Both the position numbers and the translations under genes were made by a program. A model generated the notes under the pieces. That model had not been told where the DNA came from, searched no databases, and saw only the letters and a program-made list of their open reading frames with translations. Shown one piece after another: positions 10,802-21,700 of a stretch of DNA of 64,000 nucleotides. The number at the start of each line of letters is the position of its first letter. Position 1 is the stretch's first letter. This DNA is from Megalobrama amblycephala (Eukaryota > Chordata > Actinopteri > Cypriniformes > Xenocyprididae). The DNA lies in NCBI RefSeq assembly GCF_018812025.1, contig NC_063057.1, positions 15,989,963-16,053,962 on the forward strand. Direction: 5' to 3'.

Positions 10802-11653
10802 TTGATACTGTCCTTTCTCCAAGAGCGTTTGAATTCAGGGCGAGCCCCTTCAACGCTCAAAGTTTACGTAGCAGCCATCGCAGCGTTTCACTCTCCTATC
10901 GCTGGCCAGTCGGTGGGGAGAAACGGCCTAGTGGTGCGTTTCTTGAGGGGTGCTAGGCGATTGAATCCTCCTCGCCCCCTCACTGTTCCCACCTGGGACC
11001 TATCTATGGTCCTTAGGGCTCTCAAAGGTCCTCCCTTTGAGCCGCTGTGCTCAGCTGACCTCAGGCCCCTGACGCTTAAGACCGCTCTGCTACTGGCTTT
11101 AGCATCGGTAAAACGTGTCGGCGATCTGCAGGCCCTCTCTGTGAGCCCTGCTTGCCTTGAGTTTGGGCCCAACAACTCTAAAGTCGTATTGAAACCCAAG
11201 CATGGCTACGTCCCCAAGGTGCTCTCGACCCCGTTCAGAGCACAGGTCATCTCCCTCTCTGCGCTCCCTGTCTCGTCAGAAGAGCAAGAGCTGGAGTTGC
11301 TCTGCCCTGTTAGGGCATTGAAAACTTATGTAGAGCGATCACAGCCTTTTCGGCTATCGGATCAGCTCTTTGTTTGCTTTGGTGGCCGCACTAAAGGGTC
11401 TCCGGTCTCAAAGCAACGCCTCTCGCTTTGGATTGACGACGCCATAGCTCTTTGTTACTCCTCCATGGGCTTGGAATGCCCCATAGGAGTTAGAGCTCAC
11501 TCCACTAAAGGAATGGCCTCTTCTTGGGCCTGGTCCAGTGGAGTTTCTATCAAAGACATCTGTGAGGCGGCCGGCTGGTCCTCGCCGTCCACCTTTGTCA
11601 GATTTTACCAGTTGGACATTCCGACTTTGCAAGCTCGGGTCCTTTCGGTGTGA
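10802..11653 (+). CDS. DIRS tyrosine recombinase (copy 1)
   Basis: 283-residue frame with the tyrosine recombinase layout: N-terminal SAM-like region (LQERLNSGRAPSTLKVYVAA), an Arg in the ALASVKRVGDLQAL block (near residue 105), the RAHSTKG box (residue 236 is Lys), then GWSSPSTFVRFYQLD with the nucleophilic Tyr. In active enzymes the box is HxxR; here the Arg codon position reads AAA at 11,507-11,509. It would catalyse integration of the circular DNA intermediate without a DDE integrase. The start ATG is simply the first in the open frame; the natural frame is probably joined to the upstream DIRS region. Activity is doubtful. Confidence 0.82.
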   Translation: MILSFLQERLNSGRAPSTLKVYVAAIAAFHSPIAGQSVGRNGLVVRFLRGARRLNPPRPLTVPTWDLSMVLRALKGPPFEPLCSADLRPLTLKTALLLALASVKRVGDLQALSVSPACLEFGPNNSKVVLKPKHGYVPKVLSTPFRAQVISLSALPVSSEEQELELLCPVRALKTYVERSQPFRLSDQLFVCFGGRTKGSPVSKQRLSLWIDDAIALCYSSMGLECPIGVRAHSTKGMASSWAWSSGVSIKDICEAAGWSSPSTFVRFYQLDIPTLQARVLSV

Positions 11654-11826
11654 TGCAGCGGCCTCTTCGAGCTCCGCCTCAAACCAGTTCAGGAGTGATC
11701 TCCTCTTGTAGTGTAACTAAGGGTTCAACGGCTTCAGCCTTCTTACTAGTTTCGTGGACCCCACTAGGCGTCCCAAACATGTCCAGTCGTTCCCTGCCAT
11801 GGCACGGCGCGGTTGAATTCGTTCCC

Positions 11827-11935
11827 CTAACGTAACGTACTACTAACGTAACGTACTACAAGGTTACTAACGTAACCTCGGTTCCCTGAGATACGGAACG
11901 AGTACTGCGTTACTTGCCGTGCCAAGAGGCTGCGG
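11827..11935. repeat. Internal complementary region of DIRS copy 1
   Basis: At 11,878-11,912 the sequence TTCCCTGAGATACGGAACGA and following bases are the reverse complement of the extreme right end (12,163-12,188). This is the internal complementary region DIRS elements use to complete the circular intermediate. Just before it is a short tandem of a TAACGTAACGTACTAC unit. Confidence 0.72.
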
Positions 11936-11944
11936 CTTCAGGGT

Positions 11945-12188
11945 CGTCTGAAATCCTATGGCGAAACGCCGGCTTATATAGCCCTAAACCCCGCCCCTTT
12001 CGGCGGGAATATTCGCGCGCTTTATCGCCATAGGCCGTGCAGCTATGCCGCACCGTCATTGGTTCAACAACTTCTCATGAGTGAACCAATGACGGTGCAG
12101 TTACACTGTGTTATTGAAAAAGGCTTCAGTGACGGGGAAAAAGGGAGACTTTTCCCCATACGCAGTACTCGTTCCGTATCTCAGGGAC
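11945..12188. repeat. Right inverted terminal repeat of DIRS copy 1
   Basis: Inverted partner of 7,640-7,880. The outermost bases differ slightly between the two ends, as is usual in this family. Confidence 0.82.
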
Positions 12189-12740
12189 TTTTATTAGGCT
12201 GTTTTTGTTTTTGTTGTTATCATCATTATTATTCCAAGGTGTGTTGCATACTACAAGTTGTATTATGTCCCAGAACTGAAATGACTATATAGCCTACTCT
12301 CTTTCTGCAAATACTGTAAATGTAGGCCGGCCTATGCATACATTTCTGTGAAGTACTGATGTTTGTGTCTGGTATATTTCATTCATATTTATTTCAGAGC
12401 CTTACATAGTGAGGAGTCAGAGCAGGACACTACTACAAATATTATTATTAAACAAGTTGTTTTACAGTCTGCATGGGGAAAAAAAATCTTATTTTGTAAA
12501 AACCCCTTCTTCTTGATGTCATCAGATCATTTTTAAAACGTTTCACTCAAGTAACTTTTTGGATGGTTAATATTAACAAGTTACAATTTCTATGTAGTAT
12601 TTAGACCCCCGCCCTCATCTCACAGGCACAGAACTGCTTTCACTTCCACTCACTTCACCCGTAGACGCATCTGAGAGCAGTTGATCACTGTGACAAAATC
12701 TCACTATAGTAGGCCTGTCCAACTCATTCAGATATTTAAG
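12189..12740 (+). promoter_or_regulatory. 5' flank / putative promoter of plexin copy B
   Basis: About 550 bases separate the DIRS end from the first ATG of copy B, with no other gene. At 12,638-12,647 the sequence TTTCACTTCC is the reverse complement of GGAAGTGAAA, which fits the ETS-IRF composite consensus GGAANNGAAA. No clear TATA box is seen. The transcription start cannot be set from sequence. Confidence 0.4.
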
Positions 12741-15700
12741 ATGAGAGGATACTTACTTGGAATACTCGTACTTTTGAAACATTGCATTTGTAGTGATGTG
12801 GTGAACTTTGATGGAGACATCAAGGACTTTGTAGTTGGTAAAAGTAAGTTGTTCCTTCTTACTGACCATCGACTACATCAGATGAGACTCGATCTTTCTG
12901 AGGAGAAGAAGAAGGACATCACTAACACTCATCAAAACAGAGTCAACATTCTGGTGCCTTTTGATGACAACGACACCCTGATAACCTGTGGGACCTTGAC
13001 AAATGGATACTGTGAAGTTCTTGACCTCAATGACATTACAAAGAGCATTTACTATGAAAGTGGAATATCTGTAGGACCGAGACAGAATAAGAAATCTGTT
13101 GCGTTCATTGCAGGTCCGAGTACCAGCAGGTACCTTTTGGTTGGGAAAAAAGACGATGATGGAAAATCTCCGTATCCTGTTGTTCACTTGTGGAACACTT
13201 TACAGTCTCAGATTGGTGGGATTTTCACTAACATAGATACAACATCAACCCCCTTCATTCAGAGCACCGCGAGCGATGTGGAGTTTGTTGACGGATTCCA
13301 GAGAGTTTCGCCCTCAGAGTCGTACTTGTTTCTCAACGCAAAGATTGACTCGGAGAGTAAAGTGCACGTCCTGTGGATGGACAGCTCTAAAGATATAAAA
13401 ACAGAAATCTTCAAATCCCTACAGGCTGCAACGATACAGTGCTGCAATGATAAAGCTCGTCCAGAGCTCGTCGCCTCCACCGTTATTCCCTCAGTGAACG
13501 GCGTTATTTGGGCAGGTGTGTTCAGTGCGCAAAATCAGACGGATCCGGAGAACACCGCGCTGGCTCTGTACGACATCAGTACAGTTCAAGGCCAAGTGAA
13601 GGGTTTCTGCACTGCTGGTGACAAGATATGTGGTTCTGAGGTGGGGTAATCAGCATACATGTTTTCAATATACATGCTTTTTTAAACTGTTAATTTAATT
13701 TTAGTTATATGAGTTATGGTTTGAGTTATGATTACATTTAGCCTACAATATAATATCTGTTGCATGACAAAACTTAATTTCACTATTCACTCAAGTCATA
13801 ATAATTTTATTTTTGTGTTTCAGAGTGGCAGTGCACTTCAGCCGCTCTCTGTGGTGTTCAAGTACAGCTCAATGTCATCAGTGGCAGCAGTTAGAAAAGG
13901 ATCCTGGATTGTGATGTTCATAGGAACCAGTGATGGACAACTGATAAAGGTTTCTTAAATACTCTCCTCTCTAGTTAGAAAATATTAAAGCTGTAAGTAT
14001 TGTAAAAATTGTTATTGTAATCCTGGCCTGTGGGTTTGTGAGGCCTTAATTTCCATGGCCATGGACATAGGTGTAAAAATTGTCATAACATTAAAATGAT
14101 AGGTCCATAACTACTGCAAAGTGGTTTCTTTTTAAGAGAAAGCACTTAAATGTGCATTTATGCATCTTGGGGGAAAATAAGCACACGTATTGAGAAACAG
14201 GGACAACTGTTTTTAACATTAAGTTTTTAGGTTAAAATGTCTGAATGTATAAGTAGCTGAAAATGTATAGTTGACTGGCCTCTATTAACGTAAGGTTTTA
14301 AATTTTAATCAATTTTCAGATTTACGCAGTGTATCTAACAGTAATTTGACAACTGAATTATTAGGTAAAATAATATGTGATTAATATTACATCATAAATC
14401 AAATCATATTATATATAATCAAATCAATTATTATATAATTAGATAAATAGTGCTTTAAATTTTCATGCCAGCTACCCATATAATAAACCTTTAGTTGCAA
14501 TAAAATCAGTGTAAACAAAACAATGCAAAATTGAATTAAGTTGAACATCAGGTATCTGTGTGTAAAATTAAAAATGATTACTTAAATAAAATAATTTACA
14601 TAGAACCTACACATAGAAACATGGATTAATAAATGTAAGCAATGAATATATTCACGAACCTCTTAAAGAGCAGATCACTGTAGATGGTTTAGATTAGATG
14701 TGAATCATAATTGCTCATATTTTCACCCTAACTCTCTTTTTGCATCTTTATGTCAGTTATATATTTTCCCTAACTTGGTTTCTGCTTTTCTGAGAAACTT
14801 GAGCACTTTTGTGGAATCTGTGAATAATAATATTGATATCCCATGTGACCAGTGACATGAATAAATTACATGATTAAAGCACAACAATCATATAATGATT
14901 TGATTTGGATAAAGTTTGGATAATGATGCTTTTTGTATTTTTAGCTTATGTTGGATGAGGAATTCACTCCAGCCTGTCCAATAGTGCTGTACAAATCTGA
15001 TGATGAACGAGCAGTGTTTCCCAGAATGCACTTTGATCCAGTAGATTTCAAACATATCTACATCGCTCTGAGGAAACAGGTGAGGTTTAAAACTGTACAG
15101 TTAATAAAAAGTGGTTGGCTACTCAACATATTTTTTTTAAATCTGTCGTTTCTTTATGCTTGACAAAACTTGTGAAGCACATAGACCATGGCCCCTTTTC
15201 ACATGATGCATTTACACAATTATTAACATTGTAAATAAAATCATTTTTTAATATTTGTTTTTTCAAATGTAATGTACATTTATATCACCATGCATTATAT
15301 TATTCTGACATTAAATGACAAGATCACTGTAACGCTGATGCAATGGGTTTTACTAGAGCTGATGAGGGAATGACTGTATGTTTGACATCTTTATTTCTTC
15401 TGACTGCTGTAATCAGCCTGTTTTTTTAGTTTTTGTTTTTTTCAAATGTCATGGGAAAGCAATAGTTGCTTTCTGCTCATGTTTTTGATGTAGATCAGAA
15501 GAGTGTCTGTGGTTCAGTGTACTAAGTTCAGCTCTCTGAAAGACTGCAGAGCTGCTCTGGATCCTCTCTGTGGCTGGTGTGTGAAAACACAGAGGTCAGA
15601 TTCATATCTGTTGCAGACACTTATAAAGTATTTAATATGCTAGCTACTTACAAAACATCAGTAACATGGCCAACATGATGCAACCTGGCATATTTCTGTT

Positions 15701-18700
15701 TGTCTAGATGCTCCACCCAAGATGAATGTTCACAATCTTCATGGATGTCCACCCCAAAAGACTCTCTTCAGAAACCTCTGGTTTCTTTTCAGGCTTGGGC
15801 TGACAAATCTTCCAGAAAGGTGTTATTATATTTGATTGAAATGTAACTATTTTTCATTGCTTTGACAGCATATTAGCCATTACTATCAATTACATATCAA
15901 TACCCTCTCTTCACAGATTACTCTACATCTCGCCTTGAGTCTGGAGAGCACAGGAAATCCCGTCTTCTCATGTTCCTTCACCACAGGAAGTGCAAACCTG
16001 TGTGGCGGGTCTGATCCGACTGCAATTTTCCCAAACTGCTTCTGTAGTATTTCTGACCAGCAACTATATACTGGAGGTTGGTTCTCTGTCAGCGCACCTT
16101 GTAGTGTACTTCATATTTTAAAAGTATTTTTTTAAAAACTGTACTTGCAGATAATATGTAGAGAACACTTCCATGACTAAACTCTTGTCACACTTAAGTA
16201 CACTTAAAAAGTGCACTTTGTAATAATGTCAAATAAAATATTTTACTTTACAGTACATTTTAAATCACTGTTTTAATAAGTCAAGCACTTCATTCAATTT
16301 GAACTGTAGTTTGTCATTCAATGCGTAAATAATGTTGCATCTTCATCATTACAAATGTGCAATTACAATTATATTTAAATACATGACATACAAGTTTCAA
16401 AAGAAATGACATATAATTTTAGTTTAGCATTTTTCAGACAATAGAACAGGGGTTCCCAACTCTGGCCCTCGATGTCCAATTTCCTGCAGTTTCCTCCATC
16501 TCTGATCAAACACACCTGAACAAGCCAATCAAGGTCTTGACTGGAAAGCCACAGTTGAGTTTGATCAAGTTTGCATCTAAACTCGGTGGACCTTGAGAGC
16601 CAGAGTTAAAAACCCCTGCAATAGAAATATTTATGACATTATGTATACTTAAAGCTGCAGTAGGGAGTTTTTAGAAAACGTTGACTTAGCCTGAAAATTT
16701 GAACAAGCACAACTCACAGGTCACTCCCCCTTGCTCTATGCTGCGCTACAGCCCTCCCTCCACAGCTCCTCCCCCATCACAACGGAGACTGCCGTGAACG
16801 CGCAGGCTAGTAAGCAAGCAGGGCCAACTATGATGGCAGATAAACAGTTATAGCACATTCACTGGTACGGACAAAACATCAACAATATGATTTACATTTA
16901 CCATGGCCTGCCCATACTTTGAATACAAACTTGGTCCTCAAAACATTACGTATTTTGCAATACATGTAATGTAACTATAATGACGTTGCACTATTTCTAT
17001 AAGTAATAAATAGCTAGTAAGATAATATAACGGTAACTAACGTTACAGTATGCAAGTAATTATTCTATCGATATGTAATGCTAAAAAAGGTTTGCTAGTA
17101 CATTATTTCAGCAACATGACAAGCCAGTGAATTAGTAGGTTTCAATAGTTGCTTTGCAGAGTGCGTGACATTTTATCTGTATGTTATGCGGCTAGAGTTT
17201 TGACACTGAGTCAATGGGCTCCGACTAGGAATTCACACCCACAGCGACTTCGAGGAGTCACCGGGCGGGGAGAAGAGGAAGCCGTGGTGTGCACGGAGCA
17301 TCAGGCAGGGGACGGGCAGGCCTCTTTTGAAATTATCTTAGTGTAGTTCTTATCTTAGTGTAGTTCTTAAAAAATGAAACAAATCAAGCAGGGATACTTA
17401 CTTGTCAAGCAGAAATGTGTCTAACTGCATCGGTTTTTAATCCTTTCAGGACACGTAGCTCCCTTCACCTCGGAAAAGCCGCTCCGATATGCTATTTACC
17501 CTCATTTTATTTCGGCTCTATCTAATTCTTTCTTTTTGGCTTTTTTTATCATCGTCATCTGTCTTTTTCCGTTTACCCGTCTTTATTTTATGAGCAGGAG
17601 CCACTCGAGGAATTGGCAGTTTGGATTGTTTGTCCGGCATAAGCAAAGCTGCGGCACATCGGTAATCTTGAATTTGAACGCCTGTACGCGCTGGCGCTGT
17701 GCATGAGAGGAGTGTGATCAGCGCGCACGCGAGCTTGATTGACAGTGCTAAGACACTCCTCCTGGCTCTGATTGGTTGTTTCTTACCGGGAGCGGTGTAT
17801 TTCTGCAAATGGCAATAGGACCACTGGGAGGAGCCGGAGGAGCTTGATTTTTTCACAGATTATCTGTCTTATATTCTACTGTCAGGACATAATGACAGGT
17901 TTAACAAATATGTAAAAAATACATTTTTACAAAAGTTACCTACTGCAGCTTTAAAGGGAGAGTTCACCCAAAAATAGAAATTCTGTCATCATTTACTCAC
18001 CCTCAAGTTGTTCCAAACCTGTATGAATTTCTTTCTTCTGCTGAAACCAAACAGTTTAATGGGCCACACTGACTTTCACAGTATTTTTATTTATTTATTT
18101 TTTCATATATGGAAGTCAGTGGGGTCTATCAACTGTTTGGTTATCCATATTCTTCAAAATATCTTCTTTTGTGTTCAGCAGAAGAAAGAAATGTATACAG
18201 GTTTGGAACATCTTGAGGGTGAGTAAATGATGACAGAATTGTATTTTTGGTTGAACTACCAACCTTATTTTTAATGAGGAATTAAAAGGTGCTAAAGAGG
18301 ATGTTTTGTTTTATACATTTTTGCAATATTACTTGAAACTGTCTTTACTAACTGATAAAAGACTATTTATTAGGTGCAGTGAAAGGAATAATATTAATAT
18401 ACATCATCTGTGCACGAGGTAGGGCCTTAAAAACATCAGCCAATCGTTTACGCGATCATTGCGTAAATGATTGGCCCTCTGGCTTGTCAATCACTGCCAT
18501 GACGTTCCTTGTGAGAGACGAGCGCGGGTGCGTGCTCCAGTAACTTTCCACACTCCACAGGCGCTGCATGCAATGTTTTTGTCAGGAGACAGGAATAACA
18601 ACTGCAGATTATGAGTTACCTGCGGTGAGTCCGACATAATCCACTAATACGACACAGCGAATGCTGGTGGTAAACACTCGTGTTCCAATACTCATGCACA

Positions 18701-21700
18701 AGTTTTGGGAGGCATTCTCTTGAAATGAGCTGTGAAGGAGGGGGGTTGTTCTTACGCATGTGCTCATTTCAAAAACTCACTAACAGTCTTTGGTTTCTCA
18801 GTCGACGAAAAGATCCTCTTTAGCACCTTAAGCTGTTTTCTGTGATTAAGAGAGATTTCCAATTAGCTGCTATAGCAACAAAGTTCAATAAATGGTAAAA
18901 AAAATATTTTTGCAACAAACCAATGTGTATATGATAACAATAATAAAATAAAATAATATAACTGTCACAGACACGTCAGGTTCCACCTCACTTCCTTACC
19001 CACGCACTCAATCACCAGCATACTAATCACCGCCACCTGAAGATCATCAGCACCATCATCACCACCACTGTAAAGCCACCACACTCACACACACTCACTG
19101 TCCGGTCTCGTTTGCACTACAGCACATGTATGCTTACCTTATGGACTCCCAACGACATACTTACCTGCTCCAGCGATCTCCTTCATCTCCTTCGTCTCCT
19201 GTTCTCCTCGTGTGCCTACCTGCCTGTGTGTGTGAGTGTCTCCACCGTCTCCCTTCAGTGCATCTCTACTTCAGCATCTGCAAGTTTGAAAAGGACAGTA
19301 TTACATTCCATTCATCTCTCAAGAACCACATATCTACTTACTATCACTCAGTGCTCTGCTTATTGTGCAATAAACTCACCTGGTTTGCTTTTACATCTGT
19401 CTCCGTGTCTCTGTACGTAACAGAAGACCGGACCATAACAACTTGAGCACAGCATGAGCACCAACGATCCATTTCACACCACAGCCATCATCACCGTCAT
19501 CCATCAACGCGGCTGCTTCCGCACCCACCATCACCGCTTCTTCCCCAGCATTCACTGCCAGTCCCATGGCCAAACCGGCGCCCTACAGTGGATCGGCGGA
19601 GGAATGCAGCGGATTCCTTCTCCAATGCGAACTGGTCCTGGAGATGCAGCCGCACCTCTACACTACCGACACAGCAAAAATAGCATTTATCATTTCGCAA
19701 CTGCAAGGTAAGGCCCTGCAATGGGCAGACTCCCTGTGGACACAGAAGGGCCCTGTTGTCAAGTCTTACACGGCGTTCGTCTCTCACTTCCGTGAGGTCT
19801 TCGGGAAACCTCTGGCGGACTCTTCGACTGGTGAGAAACTCTATAATCTGAAGCAAAGAAATCTATCTGTTAACGATTATGCCTTGCAGTTCCGAACGCT
19901 AGCTGCCACCAGCGGATGGAATGAACAAGCCCTCATCACTACTTTCCGTCAGGGGTTGGAACCCAACGTGCGGCTGCATCTCGCTGCATACGAGGACTCG
20001 ATGGGACTAGAACGCTTCATCCAACTCGCCATCCGCGTGGGTTCTCGTATGCAGTCGTGTCTCTTAGAGCACCAGGGCCAGTCATCCACCACCAACCTGT
20101 CCGAGCCCGTCAGCCCTCCAGAACCAGCCACCGAATCCATGCAAATAGATCATTCACGTCTCACACCGAATGAAAGACAAAGAAGGCTGACCCTAAACCT
20201 GTGTTTATACTGTGGATCTCCGGGGCATGTAATCTCCACATGCCCAACTCGTCCTCCTCGGCCCGTGGTGAGTGCAATTTTCCCCTCCATTCAGAAAATG
20301 AAACCACTCACTACTATTGTAATTCTTACTGCTGCAAATGCCTCTATTCCAGTGGTGGCGCTCCTCGACTCAGGGTCAGCAGGAAATTTCATCTCAGGAA
20401 CCCTCTGTCGTCAACTCAAGCTCAAGATCTCCCCGTCTCCGACTAGCTATCAAATCCACTCCATCACGGGCAAACCCCTGAGCCGTAAGAACATCCGTCA
20501 TTGTGTGGGACCTCTTCAACTCTGTGTCGGCATTCTGCATACGGAGAATATACATCTGCTGGTTCTGGAGGAATCCACCGCTGACGTGGTTCTAGGGCGC
20601 CCGTGGCTGGAACAACACAACCCCACCATCTCTTGGCGCACGGGCGAAGTCCTGAAGTGGGGCGACCACTGCTTCCCAGACTGTTTCCCAGCGCTTCCCG
20701 TTCCGAAATCTCCACGCTCCAAGTCTCTCGCCATCAATGCCACGTCCATCGAAAGCCCTGTAGAGAAGCGCTCTGTGGATGTTCCCCCGGACTACGCCCC
20801 CTTCAGTGATGTCTTCTGCCCGCAACGCGCCTCCAAGCTTCCTCCACACCGGCCATGGGACTGTGCCATCGATCTGCTACCGGGTGAGCCAGTGCCTAGG
20901 GGACGCATCTACCCCCTATCACTACCGGAGGAGAAGGCCATGGAGGAATACATCAAGGAGGCACTCGAACAAGGTTACATCCGCCCGTCTACTTCCCCTG
21001 CTGCTTCAAGCTTCTTTTTTGTGGCTAAGAAGGACGGAGGCTTGAGGCCCTGCATTGATTACCGTGCCCTCAACAAGATCACTATCAAATTCCGCTACCC
21101 ACTTCCCCTCGTCCCAGCGGCCCTGGAACATCTCCGCGGTGCCACTGTGTTCACTAAGTTGGACCTCCGCAGCGCGTACAACCTCGTCCGGATACGTGAG
21201 GGGGACGAGTGGAAGACCGCCTTTGTCACGCCCACCGGACACTACGAGTATCTCGTCATGCCGTATGGCCTGGTCAACGCCCCCTCCGTATTCCAGGACT
21301 TCATACACGAGGTGCTCCGGGAGTTTCTCCACAAGTTCGTACTGGTATATATTGATGACATCCTCCTCTACTCCCGGAGCTTGGCCGAACATCGCCACCA
21401 CGTTGCGGAGGTCCTCCAACGCTTAAGGCAATTCCATCTCTTCCTTAAAGCGGAAAAATGCTCCTTTCACCAGCCCTCTGTCCATTTCCTGGGGTATATA
21501 ATTGATCACAGTGGCATCCGGATGGACGAGGGGAAGGTCTCCGCTATCCAGTCCTGGCCCATTCCATCAACAGTCAAAGAACTCCAACGCTTCCTAGGTT
21601 TCTCCAACTTTTACCGCCGATTTATCAAGAACTACAGTACCATCGTCAGTCCACTCACCAACCTACTCCGTCATCAGCCCAAGTCTCTGTCCTGGTCCCC

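Larger units (their letters stand above)
7640..12188 (+). mobile_element. DIRS-like tyrosine-recombinase retrotransposon, copy 1 (defective)
   Basis: It is bounded by inverted terminal repeats of about 240 bases and has gag, RNase H and tyrosine recombinase reading frames in DIRS order, plus an internal complementary region before the right repeat. There is no LTR and no 4-6 base target duplication, as expected for DIRS elements. The core reverse transcriptase is missing: copy 2 has about 250 codons between a FARRPPRF motif and an LLHMRPLQ motif, but here the same motifs are only a few dozen bases apart (about 9,690-9,727). Frames also shift between gag, RNase H and recombinase. It is non-autonomous. 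It sits directly upstream of the 5' end of plexin copy B. Confidence 0.85.

Noticed and set aside
12681..12740. Upstream start for plexin copy B
   Set aside because: The frame is open, but the first codon there is TTG, not ATG; the first ATG (12,741) begins a good signal peptide.
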